From an uncultured Robinsoniella sp. (GTDB lineage Bacteria > Bacillota > Clostridia > Lachnospirales > Lachnospiraceae), in assembly GCA_900540475.1 (NCBI GenBank), contig UQGG01000108.1:1-6657 (forward strand): 6,657 nucleotides of DNA, in the 5' to 3' direction. Shown here in pieces: positions 1 to 5,854 of this stretch. A program made the translations under genes and the position numbers. Under the pieces are notes generated by a model. The model did no database searches, was not told the origin of the DNA, and saw only the letters and a list, made by a program, of their open reading frames with translations. Numbering within the stretch: the first letter of the stretch is position 1; each line of letters starts with the position of its first letter.

Positions 1-1
1 A

Positions 2-193
2 AAATTAGTAAAAAAATATAAATATATGTCAGAAAGAAATAAATATTTATATATTTTGGAACTGAATAAAATGTTTGGAAAAGATGCATCATTTGCAATT
101 CAGTATCGTACAGAAATAATAATATTCAGTATAGTTTGTATTCTTATAATTATATTTTTAAGTAGAAGTAATTTAATCCTTGATGTACCATGA
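2..193 (+). CDS. 3' end of an unidentified membrane-protein gene, cut by the left edge
   Basis: An open frame runs without a stop from the left edge to a TGA at 191-193, giving about 63 residues. The C-terminal part contains a strongly hydrophobic stretch (IIIFSIVCILIIIFL) followed by a short polar tail ending in LDVP, which looks like a last transmembrane helix. Sixty-three stop-free codons in such AT-rich sequence is suggestive, though not decisive. In-frame ATGs at 26 and 71 lack a convincing ribosome binding site, so I read this as the tail of a longer gene starting outside the window. A short membrane peptide starting at 26 or 71 is the alternative. The gene ends one base before the stop of the convergent SdpI-like gene. 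I do not recognise the family. Confidence 0.4.
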   Translation, partial: KLVKKYKYMSERNKYLYILELNKMFGKDASFAIQYRTEIIIFSIVCILIIIFLSRSNLILDVP

Positions 194-194
194 A

Positions 195-542
195 TCAATC
201 CATTTTATTATGAATCCTCTGATCAGTCTTATAAAATCCCGCAAGCAGGAAAAATAAGCCTGCAACCAAACCTATGGTGATGGACAAATTCACGTCAAGT
301 TTGAATAATAATGAAAAGATGCTAATTACAAGTTCTATAACAAAGGAACGTTTTCCAAGAGATATGAATATATCAGGTGCAATGCGTTGTGCATAATCCC
401 AGTGTTCCTGAGTTTTGCGGGAGGCAGGCGTGTTGTACCCGTTGTGAGTGTTCATATCTGAAACGGGGTGCTTTTTCAAAATAGAAGCTGTGAGAATCAT
501 AACAAAGGGTATGATCAGATTTAAAATAAGTAAAGCATACAT
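195..542 (-). CDS. SdpI family (immunity-type) small membrane protein
   Basis: The gene encodes 115 residues with about three hydrophobic segments, near residues 2-22, 66-86 and 87-104. Between the first two lies a hydrophilic stretch at residues 34-52 (NGYNTPASRKTQEHWDYAQ). It matches the hallmark of the SdpI C-terminal domain family, G-Y-R/N-T-x-x-S followed by E-x-W-x-x-A. Bacillus SdpI gives immunity to the SdpC killing factor and also sequesters its repressor SdpR. Many short homologues like this one have no known partner, and no sdpC- or sdpR-like gene is visible here, so immunity is only a family-based guess. The ATG at 540-542 is supported by GCGGAGGT (complement of 551-558) 8 nt upstream. 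The TGA stop lies 1 bp from the convergent gene's stop. The family call is fairly firm; the role is not. Confidence 0.7.
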   Translation of the reverse strand: MYALLILNLIIPFVMILTASILKKHPVSDMNTHNGYNTPASRKTQEHWDYAQRIAPDIFISLGKRSFVIELVISIFSLLFKLDVNLSITIGLVAGLFFLLAGFYKTDQRIHNKMD

Positions 543-705
543 ATAGACTTACCTCCGCTTTTTTATTTTTGGATAAAAGGAATTACGATTTCCGATTTTG
601 CCTGTAAAAAAATTAAAGTATTTATGTGCTTTTGTTTACGAATTGCTTGTCTGCCTGGAGGGTAGCATTGAATTTAAAGCAGATATTGCGGATTCATTGA
701 CGCAT
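543..705. other. Intergenic gap with no gene or clear terminator
   Basis: This gap separates two minus-strand genes. Apart from the ribosome binding site of the SdpI-like gene I find no coding frame. An A7 run near 607-613 becomes a T-run on the minus strand, but it is preceded only by a weak 4-bp AAAG/CTTT stem, so I do not call a terminator. A possible -35 (TTTACA on the minus strand) has no good -10 partner. Read-through from the ferredoxin gene into the SdpI-like gene therefore cannot be excluded. Confidence 0.4.
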
Positions 706-1467
706 TCAGAGATATTTTTCTATCCTGCTTTGTTCATATACGCGATTTCCCAGTAGTGTAATTGCCTGCTTTGGACAATGATTTATACAACGATAGCACA
801 TAGTACACTGATCTCCCGATTTGGCATTTCCATTTTCCATCACGATGTTTTTCAGGGGGCACAACTTTATACATTTACCGCATCCGATACATTTTTTGGA
901 ATCAATGGTTAGCCTGCCGGTATAGCGTTTTGTTTTATTGTAAAAGTACAGCCGTTGCCCTAACAGTCCGGTGAGATGACTGAAAGGGCCTAATCCCTCT
1001 TGCGGCGGTTTGCCCATCTGTAATTTTTGCACCGCTTTCTTTATTTTTTCTTCTGATTCTGTTACAAGCCGTCTGTTCTTTTCCAATGATGTTTTTAAAA
1101 CTTTTTCATCACTGATACTGTCCGGCATTTTTAAGTGTAAACCGCCGGTTACCGTAGCGCCATAAGTTTTCAGCAGTCTTGCCAATACGCCGGAACCGTC
1201 TCCACTGAATATTCTCATGGTGGTCAGAATGAAAACTTTTTTGTCCTGCCATAACACCTGATTATGGATAATAAAATCGCGCAGAATTTTGGGTATGCTG
1301 CTGTACTGTGTGGCATAGCCAAATACAATCTCTGTTTCACGGCGGATTATTTCTGGCAGCCTGCTGTCTTCAATCGAATAGACGATTGCTTCAGGGTCAT
1401 ATTCTTTTACAAATTTTTCTACGCAATGTCTGGTATTGCCTGTGCCGCTAAAATAGATTCCGATCAT
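706..1467 (-). CDS. EFR1-type flavodoxin/ferredoxin fusion protein
   Basis: The protein (253 residues, cytoplasmic, no signal peptide) has an N-terminal flavodoxin-like domain of about 150 residues. Its FMN phosphate-binding loop is SGTGNT at residues 7-12, right after the first beta strand. The C-terminus is a bacterial-type ferredoxin with two 4Fe-4S motifs: CIGCGKCIKLCP (Cys 193, 196, 199, 203) and CTMCYRCINHCP (Cys 221, 224, 227, 231). All eight ligands are intact, and length and order match EFR1-family ferredoxins of anaerobic Bacillota. By family it should pass electrons between a reduced donor and an unknown acceptor. No enzyme partner is adjacent, so the pathway is unknown. The ATG at 1465-1467 is preceded 10 nt upstream by AAGGCGGT, one mismatch from AAGGAGGT. 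A near-consensus promoter lies at 1518-1546. Confidence 0.85.
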   Translation of the reverse strand: MIGIYFSGTGNTRHCVEKFVKEYDPEAIVYSIEDSRLPEIIRRETEIVFGYATQYSSIPKILRDFIIHNQVLWQDKKVFILTTMRIFSGDGSGVLARLLKTYGATVTGGLHLKMPDSISDEKVLKTSLEKNRRLVTESEEKIKKAVQKLQMGKPPQEGLGPFSHLTGLLGQRLYFYNKTKRYTGRLTIDSKKCIGCGKCIKLCPLKNIVMENGNAKSGDQCTMCYRCINHCPKQAITLLGNRVYEQSRIEKYL

Positions 1468-1517
1468 AGTCAGATGTACCGCCTTTAATATACTCTTTGT
1501 GGTGCTTTATTTCTTTA

Positions 1518-1546
1518 AGTATAATGGAGAATAATACCTTCGTCAA
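1518..1546 (-). promoter_or_regulatory. Sigma-A-type promoter of the flavodoxin/ferredoxin gene
   Basis: On the minus strand TTGACG (complement of 1541-1546) and TATACT (complement of 1518-1523) are separated by exactly 17 bp. Each hexamer is one base off consensus. Transcription would start near 1511, giving a leader of roughly 44 nt. The spacer and -10 contain an imperfect dyad, GTATAAT-GGAGA-ATAATAC on the plus strand (1519-1537; six of seven arm positions pair), which could be an operator. The promoter is well supported by sequence; the operator is speculative. Confidence 0.7.
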
Positions 1547-1580
1547 TAGTTAGGAGAAGAAGTTTTTCCTGAACAGGTCA

Positions 1581-1625
1581 CTAAAAATATAGGTGAGTCC
1601 AGTCAATGGAAAAATAGCTTGTCAT
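1581..1625 (-). CDS. Possible 14-codon micro-ORF with a strong ribosome binding site
   Basis: On the minus strand GGAGGT (complement of 1633-1638) lies 7 nt before an ATG (1623-1625). This opens the frame MTSYFSIDWTHLYF and then a TAG at 1581-1583. The ribosome binding site is as good as that of any real gene here, which is why it is listed despite its length. It lies between the terminator of the coiled-coil gene and the -35 of the flavodoxin/ferredoxin gene. Just before the stop is a run of five T; one T fewer would shift the frame and extend the peptide by ten residues (SDLFRKNFFS). It could be a leader peptide, a small membrane-active peptide, the decayed start of a lost gene, or chance. 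Confidence 0.3.
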   Translation of the reverse strand: MTSYFSIDWTHLYF

Positions 1626-1640
1626 AGTATGTACCTCCAT

Positions 1641-1684
1641 TAAAAAAGTGCAAAGCCCTTGATAATTAAGTAGACTTTACACTT
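1641..1684 (-). terminator. Intrinsic terminator of the coiled-coil gene
   Basis: Read on the minus strand, AAGTGTAAAG (complement of 1675-1684) pairs with CTTTGCACTT (complement of 1646-1655). That is ten pairs including one G-U, with a 19-nt loop. The stem runs straight into a T-tract (complement of 1642-1647). It begins about 18 nt after the TAA of the coiled-coil gene. The loop is unusually long for a terminator because the hairpin is also the left arm of the inverted repeat pair around that gene. Confidence 0.65.
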
Positions 1685-1694
1685 GTATATGGTA
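1657..1694 (+). repeat. Left arm of the inverted repeat pair around the coiled-coil gene
   Basis: This 38-bp arm begins CCTTGATAATT, continues TAGACTTT-CAC and ends TATATGGTA. It matches the reverse complement of 2003-2041 at 32 of about 39 aligned positions, counted by hand. The differences are three A/G changes and one 3-4 base block. Outside it, at 1648-1655, is GTGCAAAG, which has a 7/8 direct copy (GTGCGAAG) just outside the right arm. GTGCAAAG also forms the stem of the terminator, so it need not be a target duplication. Confidence 0.75.
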
Positions 1695-1702
1695 TTGTTA
1701 GG

Positions 1703-1963
1703 TTATGATGCCTTAAATGCTTTTTCCAGATTATCGACTCTCATTTCTAAATAGGCAACCTTTGCATTTGCTTCTATATTTTCTTTACGATGACGCATCT
1801 CATCAACTCGTCCATCAAAGAGAGCATCTATTTTCTTGTTTGTTTCAAGTTCTATGGTTAATTCAATCTTTTTCAAGCTTGTTTTTACTTCCGTCATATC
1901 ATTTTGCAGATTAATAATCCCAGATTGAATTGATATCAATATCTCTTTAAGATTGTTATCCAT
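1703..1963 (-). CDS. Small coiled-coil protein of unknown function
   Basis: This is an 86-residue acidic/basic, Cys-free soluble protein with no signal peptide. Hydrophobic residues at 12, 16, 19, 23, 26, 30, 33 and 37 follow 3-4 spacing, as do those at 69, 72, 76, 79 and 83. This predicts two helices forming coiled coils around a central NKKIDALFDG motif (residues 42-51). From memory, that motif recurs in many short hypothetical proteins of Bacillota, and I know of no established function. The frame can be opened three codons earlier by a GTG at 1970-1972, but that codon overlaps the ribosome binding site AAGGAG (complement of 1972-1977). The ATG at 1961-1963 lies an ideal 8 nt downstream of it, so I chose ATG. 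The gene fills the space between the inverted repeat arms; its leader crosses the right arm and its terminator is the left arm. Confidence 0.65.
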   Translation of the reverse strand: MDNNLKEILISIQSGIINLQNDMTEVKTSLKKIELTIELETNKKIDALFDGRVDEMRHRKENIEANAKVAYLEMRVDNLEKAFKAS

Positions 1964-1971
1964 TTTATCCA

Positions 1972-1977
1972 CTCCTT
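1972..1977 (-). promoter_or_regulatory. Ribosome binding site that fixes the start of the coiled-coil gene
   Basis: AAGGAG on the minus strand is 8 nt from the ATG at 1961-1963. It shares a base with the upstream GTG, which rules out that longer start. Confidence 0.7.
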
Positions 1978-2002
1978 ATATGATTAACATATGTAATGAT
2001 TT

Positions 2003-2041
2003 TACCATATATGCTGTGCAAAGTCTATTCAATTATCAAGG
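2003..2041 (-). repeat. Right arm of the inverted repeat pair around the coiled-coil gene
   Basis: Read on the minus strand this 39-bp arm again starts CCTTGATAATT and ends TATATGGTA, mirroring 1657-1694. It lies 39 bp upstream of the coiled-coil gene's start, so it probably falls in the promoter or leader of that gene. Unlike the left arm, it lacks a T-run in a position to make it a terminator. Confidence 0.75.
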
Positions 2042-2058
2042 TGCGAAGAAGCACAGCA
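2012..2058. repeat. Hairpin overlapping and extending the right arm
   Basis: TGCTGTGC at 2012-2019 and GCACAGCA at 2051-2058 are perfect 8-bp complements enclosing 31 nt, which contain most of the right inverted-repeat arm. No T-run follows on either strand, so it is not a terminator. It may be a cruciform or element-end structure. Confidence 0.45.
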
Positions 2059-2095
2059 CAAAAAGACAAGCGTGGCTGGAATACGGATGTTTATA

Positions 2096-2124
2096 TTGCA
2101 AATATGATATGATTGCTTTATAGT
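2096..2124 (+). promoter_or_regulatory. Candidate promoter of the two-component operon
   Basis: TTGCAA (2096-2101) and TATAGT (2119-2124) are separated by 17 bp. The -10 matches consensus at five of six positions and the -35 at four of six. A 13-bp palindrome, ATATT-GCA-AATAT (2093-2105), overlaps the -35 and could be an operator. The implied leader is about 100 nt. The weaker -35 would fit an activated or autoregulated promoter, which is inference. Confidence 0.5.
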
Positions 2125-2193
2125 AAATTTATATGAACATGCAGAGACAGAAAGTATCCGTAACGTCACAATGGGTAATGGGGATTGGCGGGT

Positions 2194-2213
2194 GATCTGT
2201 TTCTGAACGGATC
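2194..2213 (+). promoter_or_regulatory. Leader hairpin abutting the response-regulator ribosome binding site
   Basis: GATCTGTT (2194-2201) pairs with AACGGATC (2206-2213) over eight pairs, one of them U-G, around a UCUG loop. One base later the ribosome binding site AAAGGA (2215-2220) begins, 9 nt before the ATG. The stem does not bury the site itself but sits directly at the edge of the ribosome footprint, so it could tune translation or protect the mRNA. Confidence 0.4.
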
Positions 2214-2229
2214 GAAAGGATAAAAAATT

Positions 2230-3861
2230 ATGAAAATACTGGTTGTTGAAGATGATTTCATTGTTCGGAAAGGCATTATTCTTTCCCTGGATTGGGAAAA
2301 AGAAGGATTTCAGATCTGCGGTGAGGCTGCTAACGGTATCAGCGGTTTTGAGTTAGTAAAAGAATTACAGCCGGATATTATTTTAACGGATATTCGTATG
2401 CCGAGAGAAGACGGGCTGTCCTTATCCAAGCGGATACGAAGTGCTTATCCTTGGATGAAAATCGTAATTCTAAGCGGTTATGATGACTTTTCTTATGCAA
2501 AACAGGCATTGCAGATTGGGGTTTTTGAATATCTTCTGAAACCGATTAATGCGGATGAGTTGCTGGAGACTGTGGTGAAATTAAAGAGGGAAATAGAAAA
2601 AGAAAAGGCGCGGGAGGAACGGGAAATTTTTCAGCAGACCTTTGTGGAGGAAAATTATGATTATGTACGCAGCAGGTTGTTGAATGCTTTGATTAGTGAA
2701 AAATTGACGGATCAGGCGAGAAAGGAAGAAGTGACGGGGCAGCTTCGTAAGCTGGGGCTTGGGTTCGCTGGTCCATGTTATCGCGTCTTGTTGATTTCGG
2801 TAGATGATTTTTTCCTTTTGACACAGCATTCTGTGGAGGAAAGGCGCTGTCTGGAAGAATCTATAGAAGAGTCCATCAGAACTATACTGGAACTGTCGCC
2901 TCAGGAGGCGGTTTTCCGGGACAATGGCACCCACTTTGTGGTGATTCTCATGGAGCAGGGACAGGAAGAAAAGGAATACAGAGAGGCTTTGAACAGGCTT
3001 TATCAGCAAATTAAGGATGAACTGGGGTTCTATATTACGGTGTCACTGGGAGAGTTAAAAGAGCGGATGGAAGAGATAAGGCAATCTTATAGAGAGGCAT
3101 TGCGGGCGCTGCGGTGCAGACCTTATATGCCGGGAGAGTTTATGATTCAATACCGTGAAGGTATGGGGAAAGAGCGGAAAACTTATCTGAATATCCAGAA
3201 GAAAGAAAATGAACTGGTGCAGGCGATGCTTCAGTATGACGGTGACAGAATGCTGAACATTGTACAGAACATATTTGAAGAAGCCTATCAGAAACAAACG
3301 GAATTTGACAAGGTGAAAACAGCTTGTGTGCGTATCTGGATGATTGTGGCTTCTAATTTAGAAGAGATGTCCATCAATCCGATGGAAGTGACGGGTGAGA
3401 ACCGGGACTGCTTAAGGGAGATGGAGGGCATGGGGAGTTTTTCTGCTTTAAAGCGGTACATCCTGAACTTATGCCGGGATACCGTACAGGTGTTAAATTC
3501 TACAGAAGGTGCGAAATACAATGTGATTATACAGAAATCGATGCAGTACATAGCAAAACATTATATGGAGGAAATCCGCATCAGCCAGATCGTGGCAGAG
3601 CTTTATATCACACCAAATCATTTCAGCCAGGTATTTAAATCCCAGACCGGAATGAACTTCAGTGACTATCTGAACCAGTACCGGATTGATATAGCGAAAG
3701 AATTTTTGAAGAATCTGGATTTAAAAATATATCAGGTTTCGGAAATGGCAGGCTACCAGAATTATAAATATTTTAACCAGGTATTTAAAAAGTATACCGG
3801 ATATTCACCGAAGGAATATAGAAATCACATTGACTTGCGAGAGGATGGGAAAATAACTTGA
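2230..3861 (+). CDS. YesN-type AraC-family response regulator
   Basis: This 543-residue cytoplasmic transcription factor starts with a receiver domain (about 1-118). It has acidic residues D8/D9, phospho-acceptor D54 (in LTDIRMP), switch serine S82 (LSGYDDF) and K104 (LLKP), all intact. A charged helix (118-135) leads to a middle region. Residues about 180-300 resemble the degenerate GGDEF-like domain of large AraC regulators (ITVSLG, then QSYREALRAL). The C-terminus (about 435-535) is a two-helix-turn-helix AraC domain with YRIDIAKEFL between the HTHs and GYSPKEYR at the end. Length is usual for YesN-type regulators. The ATG has AAAGGA 9 nt upstream. The stop overlaps the kinase start by 4 nt, so the kinase is the partner. 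By family, phosphorylation at D54 should activate DNA binding, often at carbohydrate-use genes; none is adjacent. Confidence 0.92.
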   Translation: MKILVVEDDFIVRKGIILSLDWEKEGFQICGEAANGISGFELVKELQPDIILTDIRMPREDGLSLSKRIRSAYPWMKIVILSGYDDFSYAKQALQIGVFEYLLKPINADELLETVVKLKREIEKEKAREEREIFQQTFVEENYDYVRSRLLNALISEKLTDQARKEEVTGQLRKLGLGFAGPCYRVLLISVDDFFLLTQHSVEERRCLEESIEESIRTILELSPQEAVFRDNGTHFVVILMEQGQEEKEYREALNRLYQQIKDELGFYITVSLGELKERMEEIRQSYREALRALRCRPYMPGEFMIQYREGMGKERKTYLNIQKKENELVQAMLQYDGDRMLNIVQNIFEEAYQKQTEFDKVKTACVRIWMIVASNLEEMSINPMEVTGENRDCLREMEGMGSFSALKRYILNLCRDTVQVLNSTEGAKYNVIIQKSMQYIAKHYMEEIRISQIVAELYITPNHFSQVFKSQTGMNFSDYLNQYRIDIAKEFLKNLDLKIYQVSEMAGYQNYKYFNQVFKKYTGYSPKEYRNHIDLREDGKIT

Positions 3862-5591
3862 AGAAGATAAAGTCCAGATTTGTAAGCCTGAATATTAAGG
3901 TGTTTTTACTTGCAATTGCCATGTCGATGATTCCAATGGCGATCATAGGAACGCTCTTATATCAAAAGGCGTTGGAAATAGTGAGGGAGAAGCAGGAGGC
4001 GGCATCTTTTTACATCCTCAATAATATTTCTGAAAATATTACATATGTGACGGATTATGCCCACAGCCTGTCTCTGTTTATTATCCAGAATCAGGATGTG
4101 CGGGCAACTCTGCTGGCGGAATCCATGACGGAACAGGAACGGGTGCGCCATCAGAACCAGGTTGCAAAAAGCCTGATGTTTTATACCGGGCAGAATCATT
4201 TTGTGAAATCCATTTTCATACAGGGTAAAAATGGCTTGATCTTAAGTGCCGGAGGGCTTACATCCTATGAACTGGGAGAAGAACAGGAGAAGCAGCTGGA
4301 GGCGATGAAAGGGAAAATTCTCTGGACGGGAACCGGAGAGAGGGATCAAAATGGAAATGTAGAATACCTGACGCTCATGAGAAGCATTCAGAATACCGAG
4401 AATTTGAAAGAAACGCTGGGAACCCAAGGGATTAATATTCCGATTTCAAAAACGGAGAAGCAGTTCCAGGAGTACATCGATACTTACCCCGGATATATTG
4501 CACTTGTTGATTCCCAGGGGGAAATATTACTAAATGCAGGGGAAACGGAGATGGTGGCATCTGATATCAAGGATGTACGCAGCGCAAAAAAGATGCCCTT
4601 TATCAACAGCGGAAAGAATACTTTAGTTTACGGGATTGACATATCAGATACCGGATGGACCTTGATGAGTGGTATTGATATTTCCAAATTGCTGGCTGAG
4701 AACCATAAGATCAGAAGTCTTTTGCTGGTGGGGATTGCAGTCAGTACGTTGCTGTGTTTCTGGATTACGTTTATTTTTGCCAGAAGTATTTTAAGGCCGC
4801 TGAGGCTGCTGACGAATAAGATTGTGGAAGTAAAAGAAGATAATTACAACGTTCAGCTGGAATTTGAGAGCAATGACGAAATCGGTATTTTGAGCAGGCA
4901 GTTTAATGCAATGACAAAACGAATGAATGAACTGGTCAACGAAGTATTGACGGGAAAAGTGCTTCAGACGGAAGCTGAGTTAAATGCACTGCAGGCACAG
5001 GTAGATCCTCATTTTCTATATAATAATCTGGACACGGCATATTGGATGAGCAGGCTGGAAAAAGCCGAGAAAACGGGAAAAGTGGTACTGGCTATTGCTG
5101 ATTTGTATCGTCTGACCCTGAATTTTGGACACCGGCTAATCTCTGTGGAGACAGAAGTACGCTATACGGAGAATTATATCGTCATTCAGGAACTGCGGGT
5201 AACGGATCAGATTCAGTTCCATATAGATATCCAGGATGGAGTGAAAAAGTGGGCAACCATGAGGTTTGTGATACAGCCGCTGGTGGAAAATGCCATCCAG
5301 CATGGTGTGCTGCCCACCGGAAGAGAAGGCAATATCTATATCCGTATTTATCAGCAGGATGACCGGCTTTATTTTGAAGTGGAGGACGATGGTGAAACGG
5401 CGGATATGGATGACATGAAGAAGATGCTGGCAGATGTCAAGAGTGAAGAAAAGAAGGGCATGGCTATCCGCAGCATTGCACAGCGGATTAAACTGCAATT
5501 TGGAGAAAATTATGGGCTTTTCTTTGAGGAAGCTCCGTGTGGAGGGACGATAGCCAGGGTGATACAGCCGTTGGTGGAGTATGAGGAGTAG
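3858..5591 (+). CDS. YesM-type sensor histidine kinase
   Basis: This is a 577-residue membrane kinase. Transmembrane helices at about 15-37 and 285-308 enclose an extracellular sensor domain of about 250 residues, of the Cache/PDC type by topology. A HAMP domain follows (about 309-361: LRPL, then NDEIGILSRQFN). The His_kinase domain carries the phospho-histidine H385 in QVDPHFLYNN. The HATPase domain begins with N-box PLVENAIQHG (474-483). Its G1 box reads VEDDGETADMD (508-518) and its G2 box KKGMAIRSIAQR (532-543). D510 is kept, but the usual second glycine of each box is T514 and A536, so ATP binding may be altered. The start is TTG at 3858-3860, overlapping the regulator's TGA, with a modest GGGA 7 nt upstream. 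The next in-frame ATG falls inside the first membrane helix, so TTG is preferred and translation is probably coupled. The ligand is unknown. Confidence 0.9.
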   Translation: MKKIKSRFVSLNIKVFLLAIAMSMIPMAIIGTLLYQKALEIVREKQEAASFYILNNISENITYVTDYAHSLSLFIIQNQDVRATLLAESMTEQERVRHQNQVAKSLMFYTGQNHFVKSIFIQGKNGLILSAGGLTSYELGEEQEKQLEAMKGKILWTGTGERDQNGNVEYLTLMRSIQNTENLKETLGTQGINIPISKTEKQFQEYIDTYPGYIALVDSQGEILLNAGETEMVASDIKDVRSAKKMPFINSGKNTLVYGIDISDTGWTLMSGIDISKLLAENHKIRSLLLVGIAVSTLLCFWITFIFARSILRPLRLLTNKIVEVKEDNYNVQLEFESNDEIGILSRQFNAMTKRMNELVNEVLTGKVLQTEAELNALQAQVDPHFLYNNLDTAYWMSRLEKAEKTGKVVLAIADLYRLTLNFGHRLISVETEVRYTENYIVIQELRVTDQIQFHIDIQDGVKKWATMRFVIQPLVENAIQHGVLPTGREGNIYIRIYQQDDRLYFEVEDDGETADMDDMKKMLADVKSEEKKGMAIRSIAQRIKLQFGENYGLFFEEAPCGGTIARVIQPLVEYEE

Positions 5592-5670
5592 ATGGAAATT
5601 TTTCGAAATGTGGCGAATTTTCAGTGAATAGAATAGTCAATAAAATAGTGAATGATTTTAGTTTAAATGT

Positions 5671-5700
5671 ACCGTCAGCCGTTAAGCTGGCGGTATTTTT
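5671..5700 (+). terminator. Intrinsic terminator of the two-component operon
   Basis: ACCGTCAGC (5671-5679) pairs with GCTGGCGGT (5686-5694) over nine pairs, one G-U, around a 6-nt loop (CGTTAA). A T5 run follows at 5696-5700. It lies 79 nt after the kinase stop and closes the operon at two genes. Confidence 0.85.
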
Positions 5701-5796
5701 GTTATGCTCGTAATGGGCGCAATCTGAAAGATTATGTGAATTTATTATATGAAGTTTATGATTACTATAGATGCTGCATTACCTTTTCTGCCTTTT

Positions 5797-5827
5797 CCGA
5801 TAAAGATCAACATCTTGTGATTACCGG
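5797..5827. other. Bulged hairpin downstream of the minus-strand membrane protein
   Basis: CCGATAA (5797-5803) pairs with TTACCGG (5821-5827) over seven pairs including one G-U. An inner AGAT/ATCT stem closes a CAAC loop, and TGTGA bulges on one side. It lies about 28 nt past the stop of the minus-strand gene at 5855. No T-run follows on that strand, so it is not a standard terminator; it could be a 3' stabilising hairpin. Apart from this and the operon terminator, the gap 5592-5854 holds nothing I can assign. Confidence 0.35.
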
Positions 5828-5854
5828 ATAAGGGGTCGTAATTTCGTTCTAATC

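Noticed and set aside
606..640. Possible terminator at the A7 run between the ferredoxin and SdpI-like genes
   Set aside because: The only stem before the minus-strand T-run is 4 bp of A/T-rich pairing, too weak to call.
1264..1488. Plus-strand 74-codon frame opposite the flavodoxin/ferredoxin gene
   Set aside because: It is a shadow of a well-identified gene on the other strand, with no ribosome binding site and no domain.
1964..1972. GTG start that would lengthen the coiled-coil protein by three residues
   Set aside because: The GTG overlaps the ribosome binding site that serves the downstream ATG, so it cannot be used with it.
2581..3551. Minus-strand frames of 80-142 codons inside the response-regulator gene
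   Set aside because: They lie antisense to an intact, clearly identified coding region and have low-complexity, Phe/Leu-rich translations typical of shadows.
5136..5498. Minus-strand 120-codon frame inside the kinase gene
   Set aside because: It lies opposite the conserved histidine-kinase and ATP-binding domains, so the plus frame is the real one.
5667..5831. Plus-strand 54-codon frame starting at the ATG at 5667 after the kinase
   Set aside because: It has no ribosome binding site and runs through the operon terminator. The residues after the terminator look mildly protein-like (LKDYVNLLYEVYDYY), so a gene remnant is possible, but I cannot support it.
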